DNA from: Lachancea mirantina
Taxonomy: Eukaryota > Ascomycota > Saccharomycetes > Saccharomycetales > Saccharomycetaceae
Assembly (NCBI GenBank): GCA_900074745.1
Contig: LT598464.1
Coordinates: 704,079 to 768,078, forward strand
Length of the DNA: 64,000 bases
Direction of reading: 5' to 3'
The notes beneath the pieces were generated by a model, which saw only the letters and a program-made list of their open reading frames with translations, ran no database searches and was not told the origin of the DNA. Below, one piece after another: positions 49,492 through 58,973 of this stretch (positions are counted from its first letter, which is position 1; every line of letters begins with the position of its first letter). A program made the translations under genes and the position numbers.

Positions 49492-50427
49492 ATGAGATTC
49501 GCACTAACAGGCACAGTTCTCAGTTTCGCAGCGCTGGCGTTGGCGGCGCCAGCGTCGACATTGCTGCGCACCAGCAGCAATGACACAGACGTGGATATTC
49601 TTCAGTTCGCTCTTACACTGGAACACCTTGAAAATGCGTTCTACAAGCAGGCTCTGTCCATGTGGACACAGGACGACTTCGTCGCGGCCAATTTCACACC
49701 GGAGTTTTTCACGCAGGTAAAATACATCACGCACAACGAGAAGCGTCACGTGCTTTTCCTGGAGGACACACTGCGCGCCGCAGGTGTTGAGCCTGTCCCA
49801 GCGTGCAGCTACCAGTTTAACCTCTCGGGTCCGCAAGACTTTGTCAAGAAGGCCGCAGTAATCGAAGGGGTCGGTGGAGGAGCGTACGTGGGCGCAGCGC
49901 CTCTGCTCGCGTCCAAGCAGTACCTGACCGCGGCCGCGTCCATCGTGGTCACCGAGTCGCTGCACCAGGGTGCTTTTCGTAACGCTGCGGGAGAAATTCC
50001 CATGGCGAATCCTTTCGGCACGGCGCTGAGCGCGCGCACGGCTTACTCTGCCGCGTCGCCGTTCATAGTGAGCTGTCCGCCTACAGCCCACATCGACGTG
50101 CAAAGATTCCCGGAGCTCACGCTCGCACAGGGCCTGCCTGTGGCGCCCAACGAATCCGTCGCGTTCACGGTCGCGGCGGGTGGGCCCGCTGTGCCATCTC
50201 CAGCGTACGTGACCTTTCTTTCGGGACTCGACACGGTGCCCGTCACGGCGTCGGTCTCTGGTAACCAGATCACGTGCATGGTGCCTCCTCAGCTGTCCGG
50301 CCAATCATACGCTTTCGTAACTTCTGACGACAGCTCCACTAACCTCACCGACTCTGGCGTCTTATACGGTCCTGCGATCGTCGAGGTGACTCCCGGAAGC
50401 CCAACCTTCAACGTCTCTGTGACTTGA
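49492..50427 (+). CDS. Secreted ferritin-like (Rds1-type) protein, copy 2
   Basis: The protein is 311 residues, with signal peptide MRFALTGTVLSFAALALAAP. The diiron-type residues are kept: E44/E47, E83-x-x-H86 in NEKRH, E125 in VIEGVG, and E155-x-x-H158 in TESLH. It is similar to copy 1 along its whole length, including the end GPAIVEVTPGSPTFNVSVT, which is identical in both. Copy 2 is more GC-rich than copy 1, including at third positions, which suggests an older duplication, biased codon use in a highly expressed copy, or conversion. The role is not known. Confidence 0.86.
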   Translation: MRFALTGTVLSFAALALAAPASTLLRTSSNDTDVDILQFALTLEHLENAFYKQALSMWTQDDFVAANFTPEFFTQVKYITHNEKRHVLFLEDTLRAAGVEPVPACSYQFNLSGPQDFVKKAAVIEGVGGGAYVGAAPLLASKQYLTAAASIVVTESLHQGAFRNAAGEIPMANPFGTALSARTAYSAASPFIVSCPPTAHIDVQRFPELTLAQGLPVAPNESVAFTVAAGGPAVPSPAYVTFLSGLDTVPVTASVSGNQITCMVPPQLSGQSYAFVTSDDSSTNLTDSGVLYGPAIVEVTPGSPTFNVSVT

Positions 50428-50455
50428 AGACGCAGCACGCGTTTAGGTTCGTGAA

Positions 50456-50476
50456 GCAGGCGACGAAGCCGCCTGC
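50456..50476 (+). repeat. GC-rich hairpin after ferritin-like copy 2
   Basis: GCAGGCG-ACGAAGC-CGCCTGC forms a 7-bp stem with a 7-nt loop, 29 bp past the stop. Its reverse complement, GCAGGCGGCTTCGTCGCC, is almost the hairpin following copy 1, so the two are inverted relative to each other. Confidence 0.5.
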
Positions 50477-50855
50477 GTAGCTTTGTAGGCCGGGGTGTTT
50501 TATGAAGAGCCTATTTAAGTTATTGTAACACATTGTTTTCAGGCTCTGAAGTGGGTCCCTGATTACCTACGAGGAATTTGGAGATCTCGCGGCGCAGCGG
50601 TGGCTGTTCGAATTGGTGAGAAGCCCGTGTCTATGGCGATAGTGATCTCTAGATCACGTGATTAAATCATAACATACGTCGACTTTCCGACGACATCATG
50701 TGATGTTCTATCATTATCTACGCACGAGTCCACTTTGAGTTTGAGCGGTGTTTGGGTGTTTGCTATATATAGCACTCCACTGCAGTATTGCTTGCGTATT
50801 ATTCGTAGTAGGCACACAGGCACACAGGCAGTAACTATCCGTAAATCTTTGGACT

Positions 50856-51050
50856 ATGGCTTTCGCCGCGGCATGGTCTCTATTGAAAGCACCCTTCACC
50901 TTCCCAGGCACCGGTACCATGGTAATAGCGATAGTAACTGTTACTTGTCGGTTTTCTTTGATCCGACATGTAGATCACCCTCCGGGTTTCTTGCTAATTG
51001 CCAAGGACAGCCCGAAAATTCCCGGAGTTGCCCTAGGCACTTTTCGCTGA
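50856..51050 (+). CDS. Small hypothetical ORF with a TATA-like promoter
   Basis: A 64-codon frame starting MAFAAAWSLLKAPF, with a hydrophobic stretch around residues 20-31. TATATATA lies about 90 bp upstream and a short cacacaggcacacagg repeat about 35 bp upstream of the ATG. No relative is recognised. It may be a chance frame; the promoter-like spacing is the only support. Confidence 0.25.
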   Translation: MAFAAAWSLLKAPFTFPGTGTMVIAIVTVTCRFSLIRHVDHPPGFLLIAKDSPKIPGVALGTFR

Positions 51051-51829
51051 TACGTCACAGCAAGGGAAATCTCTGCAAATGGCAAGCGATAACCGAGGCT
51101 GTTGATCTAGGGTACACTTTGGATCTGCGGGATTCCCGAGCGAACGTTGCGTAACAGGAAATGGCCCTTGTCGCGACAAGCTCCGTGATCCGACTCCTCG
51201 GAAATTCTGCCCTGACGATGACCTTCACCACATCGCGAAACTCAAGTTCGTGCAGTTCTTTTGTTGCCTACGTGCGGATTTTAGGTTACGGTTTCTGGGA
51301 ATAACATTTTTGGCGCTAGGTACGGAATGAGTCCAGTCCTGGGATTTGCCAAGCTGGCCCAGAGATGATGGCGTTTCCATATGATCTCTGAAAGGAGCAG
51401 TGAGAGTCTTTTGATGATCTACCAATTATTGAAAGCTGACGAGTAATGCTGATACCTATGGCAAGTCCTTTGCTTACCCGCCTGCATGCTTAGTCTATAT
51501 AGGAAGGAAACGCCGAGTCTGGACTCGCCAGAGTCACGTGCCTATAGTGTCAGAATAAAATTAAGTGATTTCTAATGAACAGTGCTTATCCTGAGAGGAT
51601 TAACGAGCACGAAGCGAGTTCACTCTTCAGCCAAGGCCATATCTTAGTGTCTATCTTTTGGTTGCATGAGACGTTTGAGAAACGAACACGGAGACCTACA
51701 CTTCGTAAATTAACGAGCCTATGTTATCACGGTCGTTCTAAAGATCGGCATATGGAACTCTAACGTCCAACCCAACGGCGAACGTCGGATCTCTGCGTGT
51801 CACACGCTAACACCTGGATGTGCAATTTC

Positions 51830-52700
51830 AGCGCCGCATGAAATGTCGACTTCCTGGGGTACTTGGTGCGGAACTCCAAAAATAAATTTGGCTGCAGATG
51901 TCACCGAACGCCTAACCAATATGTGAGATGACATAAGAAACCGCATGCAATGCAACAGAAAATCATGCCGTAAGAATAGTAGTAAACTTGCCGACTGATA
52001 TCCAAATCAGGCTTCAATACTTCCAAGCACTCTTCAACAATAGTGAACGCTCGAACGTGCACCTCGGGTCGGCATTATTGTTGCGTACAACCTCCCATCG
52101 CAATCTCTCCGCCTTGTAGTAGACCAGACTTCATCACGTTATCGCCGTTCAAAATTGTGGCCGATAGCGCAGATAGTGCAAATCTACCAGCTGTCTCCGG
52201 ATGGCTGCAGATATCCTAGATGGCGCGGGGTAATGATCTCCATCGCGCCGCGGTTCCACTTCTGTGAGCCAAATATCAACATAGATGTGATAGAAGCTGC
52301 TACGAGAGAGGCAAGAAGTAACAAGCGCTTCAACCACTTCATCTTCATGTCCAGTTACGCCCGCTGATCGCGTTGCTGAACCACGAACAGAAGGACCCGC
52401 CCGAGAAACATCTGGGAGTACCTGGCACACCCTGTATGAAACCTATCCTCGGACGCTTATGGGCAACCCCATGGGCTTGTAGATCAAGCAGACAGGTTTC
52501 CTAGCTCTAAAAAGGGACTTTAAACGTCATTGGGCGGGGAGAGAGCTAGACATCTCGATGCTACGCATTATATCGCTGTATCGTTGTCTGGGCGTGACAC
52601 CTTAGCTTTGATAAAATTCACATCATGATTCCAACTGATTGTCGCTCTTATGATTTTTTGGCCAGGGACACCATGATATTGTTGAAGTCGTATATATTTC
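51830..52700 (+). repeat. Upstream copy of a tandem duplication containing the NmrA-like gene
   Basis: This interval aligns with about 53035-54150. Non-coding flank matches include ggggtacttggtgcggaac near 51858 against ggggtatcggatgcggaac near 53072, and atccaaatcaggctt near 52000 against attccaaatcaggctt near 53211. The coding part continues as the pseudogene. The repeat distance is about 1.2 kb. Confidence 0.7.
52047..52640 (+). pseudogene. Decayed tandem copy of the NmrA-like gene
   Basis: It aligns with the complete gene at 53335-54261 in all three frames. WPIAQIVQ...LSPDGC matches WPAAEVVQ...RSPDDC; INIDVIEAATREARSNKRFNHFIF matches NMIDAAVEETKTNKAFKHFIF; LLNHEQKDPPEKHL matches MLNHTHKRPIEEYL in a shifted frame; LALKRDFKRH matches SAHKKGLFKAT after a TAG at 52480-52482. 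About 60 bp are missing near 52535, after which gagagagctagacat matches gagagagccagacat. It contains several stops and frameshifts, so it is not functional. The right limit is uncertain. Confidence 0.85.
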
Positions 52701-53334
52701 TGCTGTCGCTCGGATGCGTTGCATGTTTGGCCTAAAAATATACGACTGACCTTGACGGACGGCATTCGTTGTACGAACAGTAAGGGCTCCAAGAGAGCTG
52801 ACTTTTCAGTAATGTTGGATATCTCTGTAACCATACTACAGCAGGATCACACCGTTCTCAGTTGCCTCTGTTGCCCACTTCTGTCCCATAGATCAGTGAG
52901 GACTGCATCTCTCTAATTGGAGAGCTTACGCTACCACCGCTGTGTTTGATGATCTACACACGGAGTTGCGACGTATCGTCGAAAGAGGCATGTAAGAAGA
53001 TGAATGCGCCGGGCTGTCAATGGGTAAAATCCCTATTTGCAATGGCAACACCACATGAAATTATAACTTACAGGGGTATCGGATGCGGAACTACAGAATC
53101 AAGTTTGGTTGCACACGTCATGGAAGACCAGACTGATATGTGAAACGGCGTGATAGACTGCAAGCAGTGACCATCATGCCGAAACGCAAAATATACGCTT
53201 GTCGACAGGTATTCCAAATCAGGCTTAAAAGCCGGCATGTTCGCTTTGATAAGTGCGATCTCCGCTTGTACACGGTAAACCTCCACTGCAGTGATCGCTG
53301 TACAACGGGAACTAGCCTTTAAATCTGCTGACAG

Positions 53335-54261
53335 ATGACGGAGCTCATCGTCCTAACGTGCGCCTCAGGTCGGCAATGCAGCGGAATTATACCTCTTCTG
53401 TACGGCAAACCATCATACTTGCTTCGGCTTGTAGTGAACTCGACTTCATCGCTCCAGCGCCTCTCAAAGCAGTGGCCTGCAGCGGAAGTGGTCCAGGCCA
53501 ACCTGCGGTCACCAGATGACTGTTCGAAGATTCTGCACGGTGCGACGGCCATTGTTTTCATCGGACCGCCCTATCACCCTTACGAAGTGACGCTTGGAAT
53601 GAACATGATAGATGCTGCGGTCGAGGAGACTAAAACGAACAAAGCTTTTAAACACTTTATCTTTTCCTCGGCTATACATCCGGAGCTGAGCAAAATGCTG
53701 AATCACACGCATAAACGCCCAATAGAGGAGTATCTGACGGAGTCTGGCCTGTCTTATACGATCCTTCAGCCCAGCACGTTCATGGACAACTTCATCGGTG
53801 TCTTAGTCGACCAGGCCGCGTCTTCTGCCCACAAGAAGGGCCTCTTCAAAGCGACCTTTAATCCAAACACGCCGATGTCGTTTTCTACAGTTCGCGACCT
53901 TGCGGACATCGTTGTCAAGGTTATTACTGAGAGAGCCAGACATTTCTACGCCACGTATCAGATCGTCGCGACCTTTCCTATTACGACGACCGAGTTTATC
54001 ACGCAAGTGGGCGAAGCCTTGGGAATAGAATTTGAAATTCAACAGATGCCCTTTGAGCAAGCGTGTGAGATCTTTACCAAGAGCAAGACTGCTGGGCAGG
54101 AAATGGATCAGCAGTATAAAGACGGTCCCGAAAGGATGCTGATATACTATAACAGTCGCGGCTTGTATGGGAACCCTGGAGTGGCAGAGTGGTTGCTGGG
54201 AAGGCCGGCTACCTCACCCGCCGATTTAGCACTGGCTAAACTCAAAGAACGTTCTCAATGA
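53335..54261 (+). CDS. NmrA-like NAD(P)-binding protein
   Basis: The protein is 308 residues, related to NmrA/atypical SDR proteins that bind NAD(P) and act as redox sensors or reductases. The N-terminal dinucleotide loop reads TCASGRQCS instead of the usual GxxGxxG. SPDDCSKILHGATAIVFIGPP, FKHFIFSSAIHPE, and YTILQPSTFMDNF are the family core. The catalytic Tyr-Lys of classical SDRs is not evident, as is common in this group. The start is the ATG at about 53335. The upstream decayed copy shows that the locus was duplicated in tandem and one copy died. Confidence 0.85.
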   Translation: MTELIVLTCASGRQCSGIIPLLYGKPSYLLRLVVNSTSSLQRLSKQWPAAEVVQANLRSPDDCSKILHGATAIVFIGPPYHPYEVTLGMNMIDAAVEETKTNKAFKHFIFSSAIHPELSKMLNHTHKRPIEEYLTESGLSYTILQPSTFMDNFIGVLVDQAASSAHKKGLFKATFNPNTPMSFSTVRDLADIVVKVITERARHFYATYQIVATFPITTTEFITQVGEALGIEFEIQQMPFEQACEIFTKSKTAGQEMDQQYKDGPERMLIYYNSRGLYGNPGVAEWLLGRPATSPADLALAKLKERSQ

Positions 54262-55468
54262 ATGTTTGGGGGTCGACAGAAATCATTCTGGTTATGGAAT
54301 TGGCCCTAACTAGGCGCGTATTCACAGTGCGCATTTGTCCGAAGGATTTGTTTTGAAAAGTGGTTCTCGTGATGTTGCCACTTTTAGCATTGCCAGTGCT
54401 ATTATTTTCCCGCCCTATTTAGTTCCCAGACTCTCCGAACCAGGCCAATCCTTGCGAAAAAAGGAACAGAACACCAAAGTCTTCAATTGAGCACTTGTTT
54501 TGAGTGCGTTGAATGAAATAGTGAAAAAATGTTATGAAAATCCGTTTTTCTTGCTCTCTTTAGCCGCCTGCGTGTGACTTTCTTTATTCAAACACGCCAT
54601 TTATCGAAGTGTAGGGGCATTCGCGTTTTTTTGCTATTTGAATCAGCAACTGTCGTTCTTGTCTGTCACTGTCAATGTCATGTGGCGTTTCCAGCAAAGG
54701 AAGGCTGTAAATCCCGAGAGCCATGCTGCTCGCGCTGCGTGCGTCTGGGCCTTGATTGTTCTGTAATTTGGACACAACAGCGTAAGCAGAACTTTTGATT
54801 TTGACCTTTCTGTAGCGATTTTGTTGTAGTTGAGGCTATTTGTAAATTGCCTTTTATTTTAAACCGAGTAAACGTTTTCAAAAAGACAGTGTGAAACACG
54901 TAGCCCAAGTTGATTCAGCGCTTGCAAGCTTGTTTATCGAAATGAGCAAAAAGGAGTAGGATTTGGTTTTTTAATGTTGCCTCTTGTTCCAAAGCGTTGA
55001 CATAATCCACACCGCCTGTTCAGATAAATAACGCTCTTGTCATTTTCGCTTTGACAAAGTTTGTTAAGATTTCAAAAGTCGTTCATCACCTAAAATTTCA
55101 AGAATATGGCGTGCGTCGAGTTAATCTGTGTAATTGTCTATACTGAACCCTTCAAAAAGCCTTCAATATGTCAATGATTGAGATCGTTAAATTCAAGGCT
55201 TTCTGTGCGGAAATCGGAGGAAAAATACGTTAAAGGAGCTGAATATATTCTCTTAATTGTCGAAAACTCTGAGATCAACTGCTGTTTTGGTATAGCGGCA
55301 GAATTTCATTCTTGAATGTGTATCAAAACTGCTGTTAGCATGGTTTTTTAACTTTAGGTTTAATATCTTCTAACGATATCATTACAATGGGGAAGCCCAC
55401 TTTCCTGAGAGGAAACAAAGCTTGATGTGAAAAGTGCTCACGCATGAGGGCTTCTTGGACAAATTCTC
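54262..55468. other. Intergenic region with a zinc-cluster gene relic
   Basis: About 1.2 kb, AT-rich in its right half. The only recognisable item is the Zn-cluster-like fragment at about 54660-54798. No complete gene. Confidence 0.5.
54660..54798 (+). pseudogene. Fragment of a Zn(II)2Cys6 transcription factor gene
   Basis: Within a short frame, EGCKSREPCCSRCVRLGLDC gives the last four cysteines of a zinc cluster with exact C-x6-C-x2-C-x6-C spacing, and CVRLGLDC is a very common sequence in such proteins. The first C-x2-C pair is not properly spaced upstream, and the frame stops 12 codons later. No regulatory domain follows. It is most simply a decayed remnant; chance similarity cannot be excluded. 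Confidence 0.45.
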
Positions 55469-56635
55469 ATGATGCATCAAGAGTGTAACAAGTTTCTGAA
55501 GACTTTTAAGCTTAGGTATCCTATTGTACAAGCCCCAATGGCCGGCGTGACAACGCCCGAGATGGCATTCGCAGTTGCAGCTAGGGGTGGTATGGGATCT
55601 TTAAGTTTATCTCACGTTAATCTCCAAAAAAAATCCGCGGTGTTGGAAATTGGCAAAGCCTTGAATGTTTTTCTTGCTGAGAAAGGTGCTGTCAATGCAC
55701 AAAATGTCAACCTGAACTTCTTTTGTCATCCTATTTACCCTAGACCTACAACGTCACAGAAAGAGAATTGGAAGAAGCTTTACTCTAAAATTTTGGGATC
55801 TGAAGAATTAGGTACAGGATTTCGGTTTGATAATGGTAACGTAAGTTTCCAAACCATCGAAACTAAAGAGAATTTAGATATTCTTAAGTCTCTGCTGGCG
55901 TTTTTCCAGAACAAATTCACACCCGGCGTGATCAGCTTCCACTTCGGGTGTCCTTCTTCGCATTTTATCGAAGAGTTGAAAAAGCTTGGGATTTCCGTTT
56001 TCGTGACGGTTACCAATGAGTTTGAGGGAGAACAGGTTCTCAAATTTGGTGTTGACGGTATCGTTTGCCAGGGTTATGAGGCTGGTGGACACCGAGGCAG
56101 ATTTCCGGACACTGATGCCAAATATGATGAGTGTCTTTCTACGCTATGTCTGTTCAAGAAACTAAAGCAACTTAAGGTCAAACTGGGAAGCGAATCGTTT
56201 CTTATCCCTGCCGGTGGGATTATGGATTCTCAGACTATTCAGTTCTACTTGGATCAAGGCGCTTCTGCTTGCCAGTTGGGCACTGCATTCTTAGCAGCAA
56301 AGGAGTCTCAGTCCTGCCGATTTTTCCGTAATCTGATAAATTCTGACGATAGGAAATGCACTCTAATGACTCCACTTCCCTCGGGGCTACCGGCGAGAAC
56401 TCTGCTGACACCATTTATTGAAAAGCTAGTGAACCTAAGCCACGATGAGGACTTACCCCCCTACGGCTACAGGTACAGTGAGTTTAAGTCGTTAAGATCA
56501 AAATTCCCCGCAATGGTAGACTTTAATCTGTGCGGCCAAGGTGTTAATCAAATGGAGATGGGGCGGGACGAGTGCTTGAGCTCGCAGGAAATTTTGAGCA
56601 ATCTAGCGCAAGGCCTTTTCATCCATCAAGAGTAG
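55469..56635 (+). CDS. Nitronate monooxygenase (2-nitropropane dioxygenase family)
   Basis: The protein is 388 residues, similar to S. cerevisiae YJR149W (404). It is an FMN enzyme that oxidises alkyl nitronates and detoxifies propionate 3-nitronate. TIM-barrel landmarks: YPIVQAPMAGVTTPEMAFAVAARGGMGSL at 18-46, CQGYEAGGHRG with the catalytic His near residue 208, IPAGGIMD for phosphate binding near 249, and ASACQLGTAFLAAKES near 270-285. Two ATG codons in a row begin it (55469 and 55472); either may be used. The frame is complete. Confidence 0.92.
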   Translation: MMHQECNKFLKTFKLRYPIVQAPMAGVTTPEMAFAVAARGGMGSLSLSHVNLQKKSAVLEIGKALNVFLAEKGAVNAQNVNLNFFCHPIYPRPTTSQKENWKKLYSKILGSEELGTGFRFDNGNVSFQTIETKENLDILKSLLAFFQNKFTPGVISFHFGCPSSHFIEELKKLGISVFVTVTNEFEGEQVLKFGVDGIVCQGYEAGGHRGRFPDTDAKYDECLSTLCLFKKLKQLKVKLGSESFLIPAGGIMDSQTIQFYLDQGASACQLGTAFLAAKESQSCRFFRNLINSDDRKCTLMTPLPSGLPARTLLTPFIEKLVNLSHDEDLPPYGYRYSEFKSLRSKFPAMVDFNLCGQGVNQMEMGRDECLSSQEILSNLAQGLFIHQE

Positions 56636-57210
56636 GAACTTAATGCTATGAAGGAATTCATATGCAAGCCCTGAAGATCGAACTAGTTTTTGGCTGAAAC
56701 TCGGTTCGCGACTTCATTTCGATGCTGGAGACGTGGCCGGCGAGGTGAGCTCTGATAGGACTGTTTGTAAATATGAATTATGACAATTAGCGACTTTCAC
56801 GCAATGCGCAGGAATGTAACCAAATTCATCATCAAGAGATTTCGAATGTCAGCATTTCACTACAATCGCAAAGGGTTCCGCCAATATAGCACAACAAACC
56901 ATAATCATATCAAGCCAGAAACTAAATCTGAGAATATGAAGGGCTCTATGAGACAGCGAAAGTCAAGAATAGAATATACGATTTGCTTCTTATTCGCCAG
57001 GAACAGAAGTAACTTATGGATAAAAGTTAAAAAGTGCAACTTTAATTATATGCCCATAATGAAGCAGGAGAATCTGATGACGTTTAATTCACAGACTTCG
57101 ATGGTCCTCAAAATCGGCAGAAAGCTTGAATGGGTACTAAACGAACTGAAAACACGCAGATCTAACGTTAAGGTAGATGGCATATCATTTTATTAATTTT
57201 AGGCAACCTT
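56636..57210. other. Region between nitronate monooxygenase and GPI protein genes
   Basis: About 575 bp holding the 3' ends of two convergent genes. An ATG frame of 138 codons (56780-57196) fills most of it and is listed separately. Confidence 0.4.
56780..57196 (+). CDS. Hypothetical basic protein, uncertain
   Basis: A 138-codon frame starting at an ATG, rich in Lys, Arg, Asn and Met, with no recognised domain. It ends 15 bp before the stop of the convergent GPI protein gene. The AT-rich sequence makes a chance frame plausible. Confidence 0.25.
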   Translation: MTISDFHAMRRNVTKFIIKRFRMSAFHYNRKGFRQYSTTNHNHIKPETKSENMKGSMRQRKSRIEYTICFLFARNRSNLWIKVKKCNFNYMPIMKQENLMTFNSQTSMVLKIGRKLEWVLNELKTRRSNVKVDGISFY

Positions 57211-58884
57211 TTAAATTAGCGCCAAGAGACCCAACAAAGCGGCAACGCCGTTGAATTTCAAAAAGTTAGCACCTGCCGAGTAAGTGGAGATGCCAACAAT
57301 GGAAGAGGTAGAACCAGCAGCCGCTGTGGACACGAAAACGGAAGATGGAGTGTAAGCACCCGATGACGAAGGAGCAGCAGCGGCCTCGGTGGCGGTAGCA
57401 GCAGTCAATGGGCAATAGGTGGTGTAAACGGTGTAGACACCTCCGGAAACGGAAGAAATCACCACCGTTGGGACAACGGAAGTTCCAGAAACCATGGTAG
57501 GCTTTGGAGAAGTCTCGGCAGTGAGTGGACAGTAAGTAGTGTATTCAGTGACGACACCGTTGGTGGTGACGGTAGCAGTGGAAATACCAACGGCAGTGGT
57601 TTTCTTGGCGCAAGCAGTACAGGTGGTGATGACAGTGGTCGAGAGAGCGGTGGTGGAGGTGGTGGTGACGGAACCAGTAGCGGAACCAGAGCCAGAGCCA
57701 GAAGCGGAGCCAGTGACGGAACCAGTAGCAGAGCCGGTGGCAGAGCCAGAGGCAGAACCGGTGGCAGTGGCAGTGCCGTTACCAGAAACAGAGGCAGAGC
57801 CAGTAGCGGAACCGGTAGCGGAGCCAGTAGCTGAGCCAGTGGCAGTGGCGGTGCCGTTACTAGAAGCAGAGGCAGAGCCGGACGCAGAAGAGCTGCCGGA
57901 GCTGCCGGAGCCCCCGCCGGTGGATGGTAGCGATGGGGTGGAGAAGAAGAAGCCTGGGCCGTAGTTGACGTTGGTGAAAGAGTAAGGGGTGTCTCTCTTG
58001 GCGACGGAGCCGGCGCTGCCCAAAGTCAAGCTGGCGTCGAATTGGTAGACGCTTTGCAACGAGGAGAAGTCGACGTTGAACTTGATGAAAACGTCTGAGT
58101 AGTCGATGTTGTCGTCGTCGACGCCGCCCTCGGTGTAGACGGTGGTTAGGTTGCCTTCGAAAGCGACCTGGAGGTCGGACGCGGTGACGGTGTAGGTCTT
58201 CAAGTCATGTTGGTAGACGCTGTCGTAGGTACCGGAGCCCGCTGGGTCGTTGAATGGGTCAGTGCCGTTTCTGGTGAACAGGACGTTGACGTTGTTGGGG
58301 TCGAACGAGTAAGGGGAGTCGGCAGACGCGGACAACGAGAAAGAGCCCTCCCAGATCTCGGCTGGGATGTTCAAGTAGTAGGTCAGGTATTTGTCCGAGA
58401 CGTCGATCTGACTGTTGAACACAGGCTTGTCGGTTGGGAGAGGCACAAAGTCGATGGTCACGTTGTAGTCGCCCTCGTTGGATCCGAACGTCATTTCCAT
58501 TGGGCCCGGCTGCAACGTGTCTAGCGAAGCAGTCGACGCCGAGAAACTGACGTTGTACTTGCCCGATGGAGGCACGGATGTAAAGTCGACCGAGTAGTTA
58601 CCCCCATCGTTGTTGATCGTTCCGTACGGGAACGTGTACGACTGCTCATCAGGCACGTCACCGAGCACCGAGGGGATCGAGAACCACCCGGTGCCTGCGG
58701 CGGTGACCTCGAACTGGATGGTCGCGACGAAAGGGTACGTGTAACTGTAGGAAGTGTGCGAGCCCGTCGTTAGCGAAACGATGTCAGCGCCGCTGACTCC
58801 GACAGGAAGCGACGAGTTGGTGAAGGCGGCGCTTGCGCCGCCTGCAACAGCAGCGATAGATGTAGCGAGTGTAGAGGTTTTCAT
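57211..58884 (-). CDS. GPI-anchored cell-wall protein
   Basis: The protein is 557 residues. Signal peptide MKTSTLATSIAAVAGGASA is followed by a folded beta-rich N-terminal domain of about 275 residues with many N-glycosylation sites (for example NSS, NYS, NVS, NVT, NGT). Next come a Kex2-type KR at 296-297, a Ser/Gly linker, and a Thr/Ser/Gly repeat region (GSATGSATG). The C-terminal part carries TTYCPL twice with TTVITTCTAC, and a hydrophobic tail FNGVAALLGLLALI for GPI attachment. The general plan is that of Flo/Fig2/Sed1-like wall proteins; the N-terminal domain was not assigned. The tail motifs resemble those of the cell-wall gene at 400-2189, so the two share a C-terminal module. Confidence 0.88.
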   Translation of the reverse strand: MKTSTLATSIAAVAGGASAAFTNSSLPVGVSGADIVSLTTGSHTSYSYTYPFVATIQFEVTAAGTGWFSIPSVLGDVPDEQSYTFPYGTINNDGGNYSVDFTSVPPSGKYNVSFSASTASLDTLQPGPMEMTFGSNEGDYNVTIDFVPLPTDKPVFNSQIDVSDKYLTYYLNIPAEIWEGSFSLSASADSPYSFDPNNVNVLFTRNGTDPFNDPAGSGTYDSVYQHDLKTYTVTASDLQVAFEGNLTTVYTEGGVDDDNIDYSDVFIKFNVDFSSLQSVYQFDASLTLGSAGSVAKRDTPYSFTNVNYGPGFFFSTPSLPSTGGGSGSSGSSSASGSASASSNGTATATGSATGSATGSATGSASVSGNGTATATGSASGSATGSATGSVTGSASGSGSGSATGSVTTTSTTALSTTVITTCTACAKKTTAVGISTATVTTNGVVTEYTTYCPLTAETSPKPTMVSGTSVVPTVVISSVSGGVYTVYTTYCPLTAATATEAAAAPSSSGAYTPSSVFVSTAAAGSTSSIVGISTYSAGANFLKFNGVAALLGLLALI

Positions 58885-58963
58885 TGGTGGGGAGCTGTGG
58901 ACTAACCAAGACTGAAAACGAAAAACCAGAAACCCAGATACGTACCTCCTACGACTACCGCTG

Positions 58964-58973
58964 CCCCTTTATA
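58964..58973 (-). promoter_or_regulatory. TATA box and adjoining AGGGG element of the GPI gene
   Basis: Read leftward, TATAAAGGGG lies about 85 bp before the ATG at 58882-58884. AGGGG is the stress response element core bound by Msn2/Msn4. Stress induction is inference. Confidence 0.45.

Larger units (their letters stand above)
50428..51829. other. Intergenic region downstream of ferritin-like copy 2
   Basis: Contains CACGTG sites near 50653 and 51535. A TATATATA near 50764 precedes a 64-codon ATG frame at 50856-51050 (listed separately). Nothing else was recognised. Confidence 0.4.

Noticed and set aside
49504-50304. 266-codon antisense frame inside ferritin-like copy 2
   Set aside because: Arg/His-rich shadow caused by the biased codon use of the real gene.
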